Below are positions 1 through 30,421 of a stretch of 64,000 bases of DNA, piece by piece. Positions within the stretch are counted from its first letter, which is position 1. Each line of letters begins with the position of its first letter. Position numbers and translations under genes: made by a program. Source of the DNA: Sitta carolinensis (lineage: Eukaryota; Chordata; Aves; Passeriformes; Sittidae); NCBI GenBank assembly GCA_032173965.1, contig JAVUNC010000019.1, positions 4,154,501-4,218,500 of the forward strand, read 5' to 3'. Under the pieces are notes generated by a model. The model saw only the letters and a list, made by a program, of their open reading frames with translations, did no database searches and was not told where the DNA came from.

Positions 1-946
1 CTACCAATGTTTTAATATGCTGCCTTGTATCTGACCAAACTTCAGAGTTTTTGAGCCTTGAAGAGTCACAACTCTCACCTGCATCTGCTCAAAACCTGTT
101 CCCTTGTTATCAGCCATGGGGAAGAGGGGAAACCCAATGTCCACCTCTCAGCTACAAGAAATGGCTACAGAAACATCAGAGCAACAAAATCCGAACAAAG
201 AGATGAAGCAAAGCCTCAGAAATAACCACTCATTTGTCAGGGTAAGTGTATGTAAGTATGACTGAGGGATGCTTTCAGTGAAGTTTAAGCACAATTTTAG
301 ACATGAAACTCAAAGGAAAGAATCTTTGTTAACTGGAGCACCAAGAAAGTTGTATCAGTAACACACTCCCTTTTTAAGGGGTATTACTCTGTCTCCTGGA
401 TACCAAAAGTATCAAATCAGCAAGTTCTTAACTTTTGATAAGAACTATTTGCTATATAAATTTAAAAGTCACATTAAAAATCCAGAGATTGACAGAATCA
501 ACAGATTAATATATTACCTCTCCACATAAAACCTGACTTTATAAACCACTTAAAAAACACCTCACTGTTAATGGATAAAGAGTGTGTACTGCATTATAGC
601 CATAAAGCTTGCATAAAATTTAATATTTAACTTCTCTGTGAAAGTCAGCATGAGCAGCACTCCAGACTTGTAATGCCTCCCCTCTTCTGAAAACTCCCAG
701 AGAGGCTTTTTAGGGCACCTTTTATATGTGCTCTCTATATTTAGAAAAACAGTTCCCTCTTAAAAGAACAAATATGTTTAGTAGATGCACAGTTTTTGAC
801 AATTCTGAGGCAAAAAAAAGTGGAGAGATCTCATGATATCTGAGCAAGCTAAAAGCAGGGCTCTCCTTCCTGACTCTTTCATGCCAAGGTACTTCCCAGC
901 CTTACTGAGCTGCACTACAAGAATATTGAGAGAGTAAAGCAAGAAC
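1..946 (-). other. EPRS1: EPRS1 intron 13 (partial)
   Basis: AT-rich intronic DNA in which I see no exon; the next expected EPRS1 exon (continuing the GluRS anticodon-binding part) must lie beyond base 1. No recognisable repeat family. Confidence 0.8.
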
Positions 947-18964
<18,018 letters not shown>

Positions 18965-19423
18965 TCCCGCCGCCAGCGCCGGAACCCAGGCAGGCAGCGG
19001 GGCGGGGCGCGCAGCGCCGCCAGCTCGGCAGGGGCCGGCGCGGCCCGGGCGGCCCGGCACGACCCGCCCCGGGGCGGGGGAAGCGCCCGTCACTTCCGAG
19101 GGGAAAGGCGGAGCGGCGGAGGTGCGAGCGCTCGGCGCGTCCCCTCCGGGCGCTGGTGAGGGCTGCCTGCCCTCAGCACCCCGCCGCGGTGCCTGCCTGC
19201 TCACGGCCCCAGCGCCTCGCCTGCATCCTTAGCTGGATGTCTGGGAGCAGCCGCGGAGGCGCCTCCAGCCCATTTTCTGTGCGTGATGATCCAGGCAAAT
19301 CGGGCAGCGCAACCCGCACCCGGCACGGTTGGGTACGGTGGCTCCACTCCTCTGGTTTTGTGGGATGTCACTTGTTAAACTCCTGGCAATCGTGCGAATT
19401 TTGCAGCGGGTCAGATGAGTCGT

Positions 19424-19570
19424 AGAGTATGGGAAGGGACCCGCAAGGATCATTGAGTTCAGCTCCTGGCCCTGCACAACGCGGTCCAAAGGCTTTTGAG
19501 CTCTGGCAGGCTGGGCACTGTTCCCGCTTCACTGGAGAGCCTGTCCCAGTGCCCAGCCACCTTCTGGAGC
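19424..19570 (-). mobile_element. CR1 LINE fragment (antisense)
   Basis: Recognised by GGGAAGGGACCCGCAAGGAT, then TCAGCTCCTGGCCCTGCAC, TTTTGAGCTCTGGCAGGCT and GCCTGTCCCAGTGCCCAGCC, which follow the reverse complement of the CR1 3' region. Diverged, so old. Confidence 0.8.
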
Positions 19571-22536
19571 CTTGGAATGAATTACAAAATGCTGTGTCAC
19601 CGGGTTTTCACAGGAGACTGCCTCAAATTCACTTTGTTGCAAGGACAATGCAGTGTCACTGTGATTTTTTTCCTTCCCGTTTATTTTATAGCTGTTACTG
19701 TAGCACCTAATGTGCTAACAGAGACATTATCAAATGCTCGATTGGTGAACCAGTGCTTTTTGTGCAGTGGAGGAATAGCCAGAGCATGACTGCACATTAC
19801 GTGCTGATTTTTATGCTTGGTTTCTGCTGCTGGATTTAATCTCGACTTTCCTTACTCTTCTTCTGTGTTCGCAGTTCTACAGTTTCTGTAAGCATGGAAA
19901 GAATTTCCACGTGTTTCTATACATAAGTATCTTTACACACCACACAGAAGCTGATACATGCTGTGTGTTCTACTCCCATTCAGATAATTAAATGAGCAGA
20001 TAGAAGTTACAGCAGAATTAGAAAGAGGCTTATGCTGCAGAAATTTTCAAACCTATTGCAAGTTTCAGATGAAAAGAAGATGAAATAGATGAAGATTACT
20101 AACAGTGGGTTCTACCCTTTGTTTTTAATGATTGCATGGGAAGAGTGATTAAGGCGGGCCTTCGTGTTGCCCGAGTTGTTCTACATTTTATCTGAACATG
20201 TTTTGCAAATTCACACGTATATTTTGATGGGAATACTACAGCATGCATATCAAAGAATCCTGTATAAGATAAAGGTGAAAATTATGTATAACAAGCAGTG
20301 AAATCACTGTCCTTGCTATGTGGTTCAAACTTCAGTCACAATCAGTATGTGGAATGACTAAATTTATAATGGGCCAAAATATGAAGAAGGTTCTAATTAA
20401 AGCAGGCTGAATCTGCCTTGCATGCTCTTACCAGTTATGTAATTGAGGGGAGAGAAGAAAGGTAGGCTTTAGATCAAAGGATTAGAAGCACACATTGTTC
20501 CTATATATGCAGCTCTAATCCAGTGTCATGATAGAATGAGCTAAATGCTAATCTTGCTAATTTATCTGTAAATGTTAGGCCAAGATGACCTCACTAAGGA
20601 AGTATTCCTTAGGTTCTGTTCCATGTGTGCACATGGAGAGACAGGGACACTTTAGCAAGAGTTTCCTTGTTCATATATTTTGGCAGCAAGATGTTCCTGC
20701 TTGTTGGAAATAGAGTCAGCTTTAAGCCAGTGAAGTCATATTGCTGTTACCCTACTGTGAGGAAAGGATCAAATCAAAGAACTCTAAGTGGAGTTGTTCA
20801 ATATCTTATGTGATGGCAGGAGAAAGAAGTAACTTGGACACAGTGTGGAAAACTGAATTTCAAAACTTTTTCCTGTATGGAAAACAACATTTTGTACCTT
20901 GAGGCACTCATTTAAAGACAGTTTGTGTGGATGAAGAGTGTAGTTACTTAGAAGACCTAATTTTGTGGGTAGAGAGGAAGTGAGAAAGTGCAGTGCATCT
21001 TGCAGGCTACTTTGGCATTCATGGTGCCAGCAGAGGGTAAGGGAAAAAAAAAATCATGTGAGAGAGCTTAGGGATTCAGTCTTTATGTAAGAAAGCAGCT
21101 GCTCAGACACCCTCCCTGATATCACCTGCCTGAGAACCTGACATATGCCACTCTTTTCTCCATATGGAGAACAGAAAGAAAAGCAAATCTCTGTGTTGTC
21201 AGTTGAAACAGGCATTTCTCCAGGGCAAGGCTCAGTATGTGTCACATTGTTAGGGAAAAGGAGGCCCTAGGACTCCTTCATTTGAGAGTAAGGGACTTGA
21301 GTCACAACAAGAGAAAAGAAGGGGCAAAGATGCCTCACTGGTTCAAGAGTGTAATTTCAAAATCCTAAATTCAGCTTGAAGAGACTTCAAAAAGACTTCA
21401 AAAGTTTTTGGCTGTTTCCAATTTACTTAATTTACTTCTGGTTCTCTTTTGTATTCAAGTGGACTGGGCAGCTGAATCCTGCTTTCCCAACAGCCTTACC
21501 TATGGGAAAGCTGACTGAAACAGGATCTCCAATTTCAAGAGTTAATTTTAGATTATTTTGGCCCTGTTCTCTCCCCTCCTCTAACATGCCTGTGTTCCAC
21601 AGGAAGGGGAAGTGGTGCTGGCAACTTCCTCAACTCTGGGGCTGTTGGAAAGGCACCTAGTTTATCTCAGAATTTGGACATGGAAAATTTCATGGTCTGG
21701 CAGTTCTTTTATTCCCGAGTATGCCAAAGTGACCTTGGTTTTGGATGCTCAAGGTGCTCCAAGACTGCAGTGGCATAAACCCTGACAGTGGCATTTCCAA
21801 TCATCACAGAGGTGCTAGGAACTCCTGTCCCTGTCATGCTTCCTTGGGTTCCCAGCTGAGCTGTCCTGAACGCTGCTGTATGTACACTTCACTGATCCTC
21901 AATGAATCCAGTGACCCATGAACCCTTATTTGAGATTTCCAGACCCAGCTGAATTGTGTTCTGCCTCCTGCAGAGGCAGAAACACAGACAACCCAACAAA
22001 CAGTAGTCTTGGCCATCCCAAAACTCACTGCAGACCAAAAAATTATCAGCTGCCCTTCTGAGAAACAAAACTGACAACTCTGTAACAAATGGGCTCATCC
22101 ATCCAGGCAAATTCTTAGTCCATTTGTATTTAACACAATAACCCTTATTGACAACAAAAACCATTGAGCAAAACCAGGTACATGACTTATCATGATTTTG
22201 TGCCCAGAATATGAAGATGATTTTTCATCTGCAGTGTTATGATTAGCAGTATATTACACACAGTCATGAGGAAGGAAAACTCCCAAAGAATATAGAAAAC
22301 AATCACTGAAGAAATGTGACTGTTTTAATGTTCTCTGTTCAACACAGCTAAACAATCTGATCCAGCAGATACTTAGAGATTTTGTATAATTTTGAAATTA
22401 TTGAACACCTTTTCAGGTGAAAGATTTCAGTTCAGATTCCATGAAACAGAATTTCAAGCTCAGTCATCTTCTTCCTTTCTTTTTTTCCAAGCTCATTTCC
22501 TCAGCCTTCCAGGCCAAGTGAAGACTCTTCCCTGCT
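19571..22536. other. Intergenic region and BPNT1 3' flank
   Basis: AT-rich DNA between the EPRS1 promoter and the BPNT1 stop codon. The right-hand part is BPNT1 3' UTR. Short open frames (for example 21376-21660, 21834-22164) have no recognisable family. No further repeat recognised. Confidence 0.7.
22324..22329 (-). terminator. BPNT1: Candidate BPNT1 polyadenylation signal
   Basis: ATTAAA on the minus strand, 208 bases after the stop codon, followed by T/G-rich sequence (GATTGTTTTC and TTCTTTGGG). A canonical AATAAA further on at 21713-21708 is an alternative distal site. Confidence 0.4.
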
Positions 22537-22685
22537 TTAAGGCACAAGAGATTCTTTCACAGTGTTTGGAATACGACTGGCATAGTAGTCATAATTTCTC
22601 AAAGTGGCAAGGACCCCAGCTGAATTCATGTGTTTCACCTCCTTGTTATACTGAAATGAATTTCCACGGATATCAGTTATCTTGC
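22537..22685 (-). CDS. BPNT1: BPNT1 coding exon 8 (stop codon)
   Basis: Encodes [20 protein letters not shown], then [19 protein letters not shown] and a C-terminus ending LVP, followed by TAA at 22539-22537. Acceptor is the T-rich TTTTTTTAG. Confidence 0.96.
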
Positions 22686-25600
22686 CTAAAAAAACAAACA
22701 AACAAACAATTTCAGCAAAAAGGAGTTAGAGTCTATTAGTTCAAGGGAAATAACTAAAAGCAGTCTTTGTGGAACACATGCCTGTCTTCAGAGATGAAGT
22801 ATCTTTGCTTCCAGTTTAAGTACAACAGGTTTTATATTGACTGAAATCAAATAGCTAGTGGGTTTATTTTTTTTTTCAACAATACTTAAATTCTTTTTGT
22901 CTCAGAAAAAGGAAAAATTCTCTCTCTCATGGATTACTTAAAATGCTTCCTGAGTAGCTTTTACATTGTCCTTTCACAAGAAGCAAACAAAAATCCTCAG
23001 TTCAAGTAAAAACCAGGATAAGAATTACCACAAACTCTAACAATGTAGAAACACCCCAGCTGGTTTTAAATGAGATTTTAGAAATCACTTAGCAAGAACA
23101 ACACAGATCCTTAGTCAAGCTAATTTAACCAGGAGATTCCCAACTACCATAGAGGCTAAATACAGTGTGGTGCTGCCCCAGATTGGCTGGGTTGCTTTGT
23201 GCTTGAGCTAGCCCTGTTTAAATTATCCCAGTTATCAACACTACAGGCTGCAGAGTTCAATAGGGTCACTAAGAAGCCTGTTATCCTTGCTTGACAGAAT
23301 TTAGGAATCAAACCCCATAATTTTAGCAATCAAACCCCATAATTTTAGCATACAGTGGTAAAAGGCCTATTAATGTGAAAAGAAGGATTTTTTAAAAATA
23401 ATTCTACTTCAAACCCTCAGTAGTGAGTCTTTTCATAATTTTTCAACCCCTTAGCCCCTAGATAAGTGAAGTGTCTCATGTTGGCTGAAGACCAGTAATT
23501 CTATTGCATGACATGAATGGCTCAATTTTGGAGTTTGGACATCCAGAGAGCAACTGCATGATTTGACCTATTTTTTGTTGGTTTAAAGAATTCAATGTCC
23601 ACATATTACATAACATGTTACTAATAATAAACTACTATACTCAGTTAGTAGGACAGCAGATTTTACTGTGAGATAGTAGCCAAGAGAAAAAAAAACCATG
23701 GGCATTTGTTTTGAAAATACTAAAATAAATACACCCCAAAATGAATATACCCCAAATTTGTGGACTTGGCTTTTTTAATTATGTGACAGTTATTGACACA
23801 TGTATTGTCATTTTTCTTTCAATGGAAAGCATAACTCATTTCAAATTAATTAATAATTAATAATTATTTAAATTAATTATTAATTAATTATTAATTAATT
23901 ATTGATTGATTTCAAATTAATGCAGTTTCACTTATCATGGCACTTTGATTGCTATGAACTTACCTCCCACAGCATGTAGGATAGCTTCAGGTGCACATGT
24001 ATCCCACTTCTTGCACCCAGGACTGGCAAATACATAAGCAGATGCTTTGCCTTCTATGAGTTGAATGATCTGTTAAGAATAGAGTTGCAATCATTGCAAA
24101 AGATTTAGGCATTTAGAAATGGGTAGAAATAACACCAGGAAGTGGGGATTAAATGTGTTTATTTAAGTACTGATAGTCAGGAAAGGAGCACTTGCCTTTT
24201 CCTTATTGATATTACAAGAATTGTATTAAGATTTAGAAGCTATACTGTATCATCATTCCCAATTCAATTTTTTTGTTATAAATACAGTCTATAGGATGAA
24301 AATCTGCTCTCAGTTCCAGAAACAAGAATTCACTTTTTGTGCAAGTACTAAATAAAGTGGAAATTATATACATGTTGTCTTAGTGCCATTTTGAGCCTTG
24401 CACATGTTGGAGAAAAGAGATAAGAGGGTGTGTTTTTGACAGCTATGACAAAACTAAGCTTTAAAACCTGTACCAAATGAGTGTTCCCTGTACAAAGAGA
24501 AATCTCACAAAGGAAATATCACTGTGTGCTTATATTTTTATCCTTTCCAATGTGCTGCTGGATAGTTGGAACAAAAGCTGTGTTAACACAAACGGGAGGA
24601 CATGTCTAATAATCGACATTAAACTGAATTCCCATTTAGTCATTCTGGTCTTATAACTTTTTATTTTCTTTATTTTGAGAACAGAATATTGAGGAAGGCA
24701 GACCTCAACCATGACCAGCATGGCCACTGGAACAAATACACCTGTGCCAAATTCTCTCAACCTCACAGGAGACTGAATGCTAGGAAGAGAACTTGTGCTG
24801 GGGAAGGTGGAGGAAGTCTCTCCTACATTCATACAAGTAAGCAAACGATTTTTTTTAAAAAAACCTTTCTATTTTTTCCCAAAGATACCACCTCCCAGCA
24901 AAAGCAGAAGGTCTGGGGTTTTCCTACCTTGTTTCCTGCTCCTCCAACTCTGATGACATGGTCTGGGTTCAAGGCAGTGATGCACTCGTTCACCAGGGCA
25001 CTGCTGTGGGAGCGCGTGGTGACGACGATGTGTTTGCCAGCAGGTGCCTCTGCCAGCTGAAAGCCAAAGGCACCCATGCCCAGCACTCCCCAGATTGTCC
25101 TGCCCAGCACTGCATTAGCTCCTGCCTACAGAAAAGGCAGAGTCATGGTTAATCTCACAGATCAGCAGTTAAAGCACAAAGGGAAAGATTCATCTTGGCA
25201 TATCAGGGAGTATAATATTAATACTAGGCTAATAATAATATTTAAACAGTGGCACATGGAAAGAACTACTCGAGAGCCCAGAGTGAGCTATTGGCTCTCT
25301 TTCCCTCTAAGGCAATGACTTGATTGACCCTTTTCTTATCTGTGACGTTGTGGTGGTGCATTACACGCTGCCTCCAGTGACTGGCAGATTAATATTTGTA
25401 TATTCCTGTCCTTGGGGCACAATCTGTAATTGAAAGTATCTTGTAATTTGAAACATTTTGTGATATGTGGAACACAGAACACAATAGCATTACATCAGCT
25501 CAAGGGCTTTTTATTTAAACTCCAATAAGTTTAATTAATCAGGCTGTATGATGAATTCCCCCAATAACACTGAACTAATTTCCAAACATGTAAATACCTG

Positions 25601-28600
25601 TAGGCTGGCCATCCTGACTTTTATCTGAAGCCTGGCACTCTAACCCAGCTGTCAGTGACAATTTATGCTTGGTTTATTTAGGGCTGCAGTTACCATGCAT
25701 TACAAATGCACCCATTGCATGGATTTGCTAAAGAATTTCTAGCAAAGGCTGCACCACCACTGATCTGTACTGGTTTAACAGCAGGTACTTTATAAGGACT
25801 GTAGTAATTTACACAGTATATATGCAATATATCCTGTATTAGTGCATTACACCAGCCTCATGATTCAGTATGGTAAGTTCCTGACATTCAGTTCCCAGAA
25901 ACCAGCATTTAAAATTACATATATTTAATTTAAAAACCCCAATACCTTACATTACAACATTAACTCCACAACACACTACTTTTCAGTTGAAAGTGTGCTA
26001 ACTGAAATAACTCAGGAGTAACATTTAGAAATCACTTCTAAATAAATCAATGATTTAATACCTCATAGTTGTAATATGGCTGGTTAATAACTCCTGCTAT
26101 TGCTTTGCCTCCATAGGCAATTCCAATAAGAACAGTTACGTGGTCAAGGAGACCTAGACAGAAAAAGCAGGAATGTAATAATGCTTGAAAAAGAGAAAGA
26201 TCTTATTAAAAACATAAACCTTCTGTAAAAGTTCACAAATCAGTACACAGGGTGCTATCTTAAAAATGCAAATACTAATCAGGTGTCTCAGATGTTGATA
26301 TAATTTTTAGTCATTTAGACTTGAGGTCTGCTAAAAAATGCCCCAGATAGAGTTCTTTTAATAGAGCTATGTTAAAATTAACACATAATGAGAAGTTTAA
26401 AGATACAGCTACACAGCAGTACATAGTGACATTCTTCTGTAATTGTGGTGGGAGTTCTTTAATGCTATTCAAAACTAGCAATTTGTTGACAGTTGTACAT
26501 CTCTTTTCCCCAAAAGATTATAAGATGTCTAAAAGATTTTACATAATCAACTAAAAGATGTATTAGGAGGCAAAGTGAGGTTTCAGCATATTGTTTCTCG
26601 GAGGCTTTTCTTTTTATTTTTTAATTTTCTTTCATTTTAGGGTCTGTTTCTATGGATAGAAATTAGGCTTTGCTGAAAACAGTTTCTCCCCATAACTGAG
26701 GAACTGTGATTTGTGGGAGGATGTTTGTTTCATTGTAAAAGGACTACAGGTACAGCTGTGGGTATTTGGGTTGTTTGAGAGGAGGATGTAAATATAATTG
26801 AGCATATTCCTATGTGAAGGGCAGATTTAGTCAGCCAATTCAAAGATATGCAAAATTGTAAATTTGACTAAAAACTTAAGACAACCTGCCAGCAAAGGCA
26901 GCTCTTTGCACTCTGAAATGATAAACACTGGTCAGCACTCAGTAGCCCATCAGGAATATTCAGTCCTGGTTAGAACTGAATGGAATGAATAAATACATTC
27001 CAAGCACCCAAAAAGTACAGAAACATCAGCCTTATGAAACTCTACTGTAAGTAACTTCTATGATAAAACTATCTACATGTACATGCTACTTTATTACATT
27101 GCTATTTTTTAAATCAATATTAAATTAAAAGAAAAGCCAACCTTCAGTGTACTCCTTGGTTCCATCCAAGGGATCAACCCATATTACAAGCTTTAAGAAT
27201 AAAAAAAATTAGAAAAATTAACAAATACAAATCATGTAAATTACTACACAAACTATGTATTTTACTTTAGTGCTTTTATTTCCTTGTGGCAGTAAGGAAA
27301 TAAAGAGATCCAAAATTCTTAACAGTATTCTATGACTGAAGCCTATAATAGTATTTTACACCAAAGAACAAAAAAAAAAAAAAAGCTTAAATATTGAGTA
27401 TAATGTCTCAGCAAATCTCTTAATAGAAGTAAAAAGGATTAAACTGAACATGGAAATGAGATTACTTTCTTATGCCCAAACCAGATTCCTGCCAAATTAA
27501 GTAGAATCACAAATTTTAAGAAGCCAATTTCCACTTCCCATTACTGCACACAGGAGCAGGCAGTGTTTGCAGCCCTGATTTTCATGACTACAGTTTTCAA
27601 ATGGAAAACAAAAGCTGGCAACATTGAAAAAGACCTTTCTTCCTTATATACCCTTAGCTAAAATCCAAAAGTAGTACAGATTTTGTAAAATATGAAGACA
27701 TAGGCCTAGCATTACCACATTACCTCTTCCTCTTTAATTCCTGTGTACTGAGCAGGACAAGGTTTCTTCAGTATTTCTTCACAGTGACCATCTTCAATTA
27801 AATCCTCAGCTACATCTTCAGCAGGCAGTTCCTATCAGAAGAATTATCAGAATTGCTAGAAAAATGTTTTGGACTCACCTCAGTTTGTCTTAGAGCTGTG
27901 TAATTGACAGCAGCTTGATAAAGCTAATGAAATGGAAAGGTGAAATGGGATGGAAATACCTTTGCTTGTTGATTTTTGGGTTGTTTTTTTGTTTCTTTTT
28001 AATCAAAACCACTGTTTTCTTAAACCCAGCCAAAAGCAAATTCTAGTGCCAAGCTACAGCAAGATAAACTTTATTTCATAGTGTGAAATAAAGCAGGTAC
28101 TTACTTCTTCTCCTATGATTGTCACTTTGGGAAACTTCCGTGCCAGGGAAGCACAAATGCTCATTTGTACCAGTCGGTCAGCTTTGGTCTGCAAGTCATT
28201 GGGGCCAGCCTGTCCAAGAGTGGATAGGAATTAGTGTACTACAAAAATACACCAGCACAGTGGTCCAGACAGCACTCTGGAGATTTACTTGCAATGAAAG
28301 AGAAGTCTGACTGGGTAAATCTTTAACCCAGTAAGCAACCTTGCGAGAGGCAAAAAAACCTGCAAGAAGCAGAGTTTTCCTGTGCCCCCCAGAGCTAAAA
28401 CAGACTGGTCTGACAATAAAACTGTGGTTTTGGTGCCCCAAGGTGATGTAAGAAAAGGACTTCAAGCCTTCCCAAAGTTGTGTAGCCGAACATTGCTACA
28501 TTTGTTACAGTAATTTCTTAAATGTTAATAACCTGCAGCATGTGAAAGTGGGTAACTTATTAACACTTTTTTAACCCTTTTGGTCCAGAGACAGAATCCC

Positions 28601-29606
28601 AGTAAGAAGTAATTCTGTTAGCATTGGAATTTAGAAGGACAGTTCATCTAAGATTTGCATCTTAGTTGAATCAAACAAAAATTTTATCTGCTTGCATCTT
28701 ATTTGCTGACAATATGAAAAGTGTTTTATCCAGCTACGGAAATTAGCCATAGGAATGGGATATTCCATTTAGAATCATGTTATGGGTTAATTTTTGCATG
28801 CTCAAAACTAGTCTGTCCCTTAGCCAATAGTTCTAATTTTATGAAATTTGATATTTTTCTTTGAAATTTCCCTTTCATCTCCTAAAAAATTTGGTTGAAA
28901 TTGGCCCTGAGTTTAGACTCAGTAAGATCATGCTTATTGCATAGGATGTCCTTTGTTCCAGGGCATGAACCCAATAAAACAGTGCAAGTGGTTCTTCAGT
29001 GTAAGAATGGGCGGACAAAAGTGGGGGAAAAAAAAATCCAAGTACTACAAAGAGCAGCAATATAAATGGATATATTTATCTATCCAGGATAGGAGATATC
29101 TGGGTGTCAGGAGAGGAGATGGCTGAAAACTCAGCTGTCTTGAGCTAGATAAATGGATGGGAGGTGACTGTGTTGAGGGAAAAGGTGGAGCACTGCCTTC
29201 CCAGAGGTTCTAAAGCTTTCAGGAAGGCCAGCTGCAATTGGTGTTTGCTGGCTGCAGAAAGAGGATGAATGATGAGGAGCAGCACTTCTGTTCCTTTCTG
29301 TTCTGCATCTCTTCAGACTGCAAAACAGAGGCACGTGCAGAAGTTCTCTTGCATTCTTCCTCTTCCTTCAGCAGCCACCTTGGGCAAGAAGCTTGCAGGA
29401 ATTTCAAGATATCTAGTCCCTCAAAGGGGAACCTCTTCTGTTGGTCATTGCTTTCAATCTAATTTTGTATGTTTGTAGATTCATTCTTCAAAAAAATTTC
29501 AAAGTATGCATAACCAGTCTTACTTTGAATCAATATCACCTGTTACTTTTGATCATTTTTGCATAATGTAAATACCTGCAGTACCTTCTTATGTAAAGAC
29601 CAAAAG

Positions 29607-29662
<56 letters not shown>

Positions 29663-30413
29663 AAGCCCATAATATTGTTACATATCTGTAAAGCTAGAAT
29701 TAACTTCTAAAGCTAATTTCACCTATTCTAGTACTGTAGTCAAAACAAAGATCCTGGCTCATCGGTGTAACTTACTAAATTACAGCAAATGAAAAGCTTT
29801 AATACCAGGTTTCTTTTTAGCATTAAATTTGAAGCTCTGAATTTCTTTTGAAAACTTTGATTTACAGTAAACTCTAAGGTTTTTTTTTTTGTTTAGGAAA
29901 TTAAACACTGATTTTTTTCTAATGCAAAATTCATCAAGGGCACAGTATTTTAAGCTGTACTAAGGATGTTAGAACATAGGCATAGAAATGAACAGGAAAT
30001 ATACTTATTAGGAATTTTGAGGTGCTATGCAAACCTTGTGTTTTGTGAGGGAAATCAGGACAAAATTATGGTGTTTCTTTTAAATGTACAAATATTGTTT
30101 AGAAATACTGGTCAAAAGACACTTCTCTAGGGCTGTTCTAATCCTTTAAAAATGAATATTTGTTGTAGGTGGTGGTGAGGGAGGTCAGGGCTGTATTTCC
30201 TCCCACAGTTGCTGATTTTTAAAAATAACACTTTGACTTGTATCTAACTCAAGATTAACAAGTGAAATTAAACTGGGACAAAGTAAATGGTATTACCTTC
30301 TCCACTATGCCCAGATCTCCTGCAGACATCACATTTCTAACAATTGTTGCAGCTTTTTCTGCAACAGAATATGCTGAGGCCACCACACGCATGAGGAGAG
30401 CTGGAGAAGCCAT
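22537..30413 (-). CDS. BPNT1: 3'(2'),5'-bisphosphate nucleotidase 1
   Basis: Cytosolic magnesium-dependent, lithium-sensitive phosphatase of the inositol monophosphatase superfamily; it hydrolyses PAP, the by-product of sulfation, to AMP. Eight coding exons (117+105+108+49+92+198+106+149 bases) join in phase to 307 codons and a stop, the usual length for the vertebrate protein. Metal-site motifs are visible: GEE at residues 72-74, [11 protein letters not shown] starting at residue 114 with aspartates 116 and 119, and WDTCAPE starting at 245. The start is chosen because [16 protein letters not shown] matches the family N-terminus and the ATG has A at -3 and G at +4. An acceptor eight bases upstream shows that a non-coding 5' exon precedes it. 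Confidence 0.97.
23306..23349. repeat. Perfect 22-bp tandem duplication
   Basis: Two identical adjacent copies of AATCAAACCCCATAATTTTA plus GC (23306-23327, 23328-23349) inside a BPNT1 intron. Identity suggests a recent duplication. Confidence 0.9.
23838..23921. repeat. TTAATTAA low-complexity array between 13-bp direct repeats
   Basis: About 58 bases of near-palindromic ATTAATTAATTATT units, enclosed by two copies of ATTTCAAATTAAT (23838-23850 and 23909-23921). Strand-symmetric and able to fold back. Confidence 0.8.
23964..24069 (-). CDS. BPNT1: BPNT1 coding exon 7
   Basis: Encodes [20 protein letters not shown] then [16 protein letters not shown], residues 224-259; WDTCAP is the second family signature and carries a catalytic-site aspartate (246). 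Confidence 0.97.
24928..25125 (-). CDS. BPNT1: BPNT1 coding exon 6
   Basis: Encodes [20 protein letters not shown] through [10 protein letters not shown] to VGGAGNK, residues 158-223. Longest BPNT1 exon, 198 bases, phase 0 at both ends. Confidence 0.97.
25126..26061 (-). other. BPNT1: BPNT1 intron between coding exons 5 and 6
   Basis: 0.94 kb with no repeat recognised. It has balanced, non-repetitive composition, unlike the AT-rich neighbouring introns. Confidence 0.7.
26062..26153 (-). CDS. BPNT1: BPNT1 coding exon 5
   Basis: Encodes [20 protein letters not shown] to NQPYYNYE, residues 127-157, the core sheet of the phosphatase fold. Confidence 0.97.
27142..27190 (-). CDS. BPNT1: BPNT1 coding exon 4 (DPLDGT motif)
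   Basis: Only 49 bases: [16 protein letters not shown]. Aspartates 116 and 119 of DPLDGT are the family's metal ligands. Leaves in phase 1. Confidence 0.97.
27724..27831 (-). CDS. BPNT1: BPNT1 coding exon 3
   Basis: Encodes [20 protein letters not shown] to GIKEEE, residues 75-110, the acidic, variable insert before the catalytic DPLDGT motif. Confidence 0.96.
28105..28209 (-). CDS. BPNT1: BPNT1 coding exon 2
   Basis: Encodes [20 protein letters not shown] to VTIIGEE, residues 40-74; the final glutamates belong to the metal site. Donor GTAAGT. Confidence 0.97.
28210..30296 (-). other. BPNT1: BPNT1 intron between coding exons 1 and 2
   Basis: 2.09 kb. Contains the (TA)n tract at 29609-29657. 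Overlapping short frames on both strands at 29131-29478 show no family resemblance. Confidence 0.75.
29609..29657. repeat. (TA)n microsatellite
   Basis: About 24 uninterrupted TA dinucleotides in a BPNT1 intron, likely length-polymorphic. Confidence 0.95.
30297..30413 (-). CDS. BPNT1: BPNT1 coding exon 1 (start codon)
   Basis: Encodes [20 protein letters not shown] to GDLGIVEK, residues 1-39. The exon begins at about 30421 after TTTCTTTTCAG, so eight bases of 5' UTR are in it. Leaves in phase 0. Confidence 0.96.
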
Positions 30414-30421
30414 GCTGAGTG

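Larger units (their letters stand above)
22686..23963 (-). other. BPNT1: BPNT1 intron between coding exons 7 and 8
   Basis: AT-rich, 1.28 kb. Contains a perfect 22-bp tandem duplication (23306-23349) and a TTAA-type low-complexity array (23838-23921). No other structure recognised. Confidence 0.8.
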
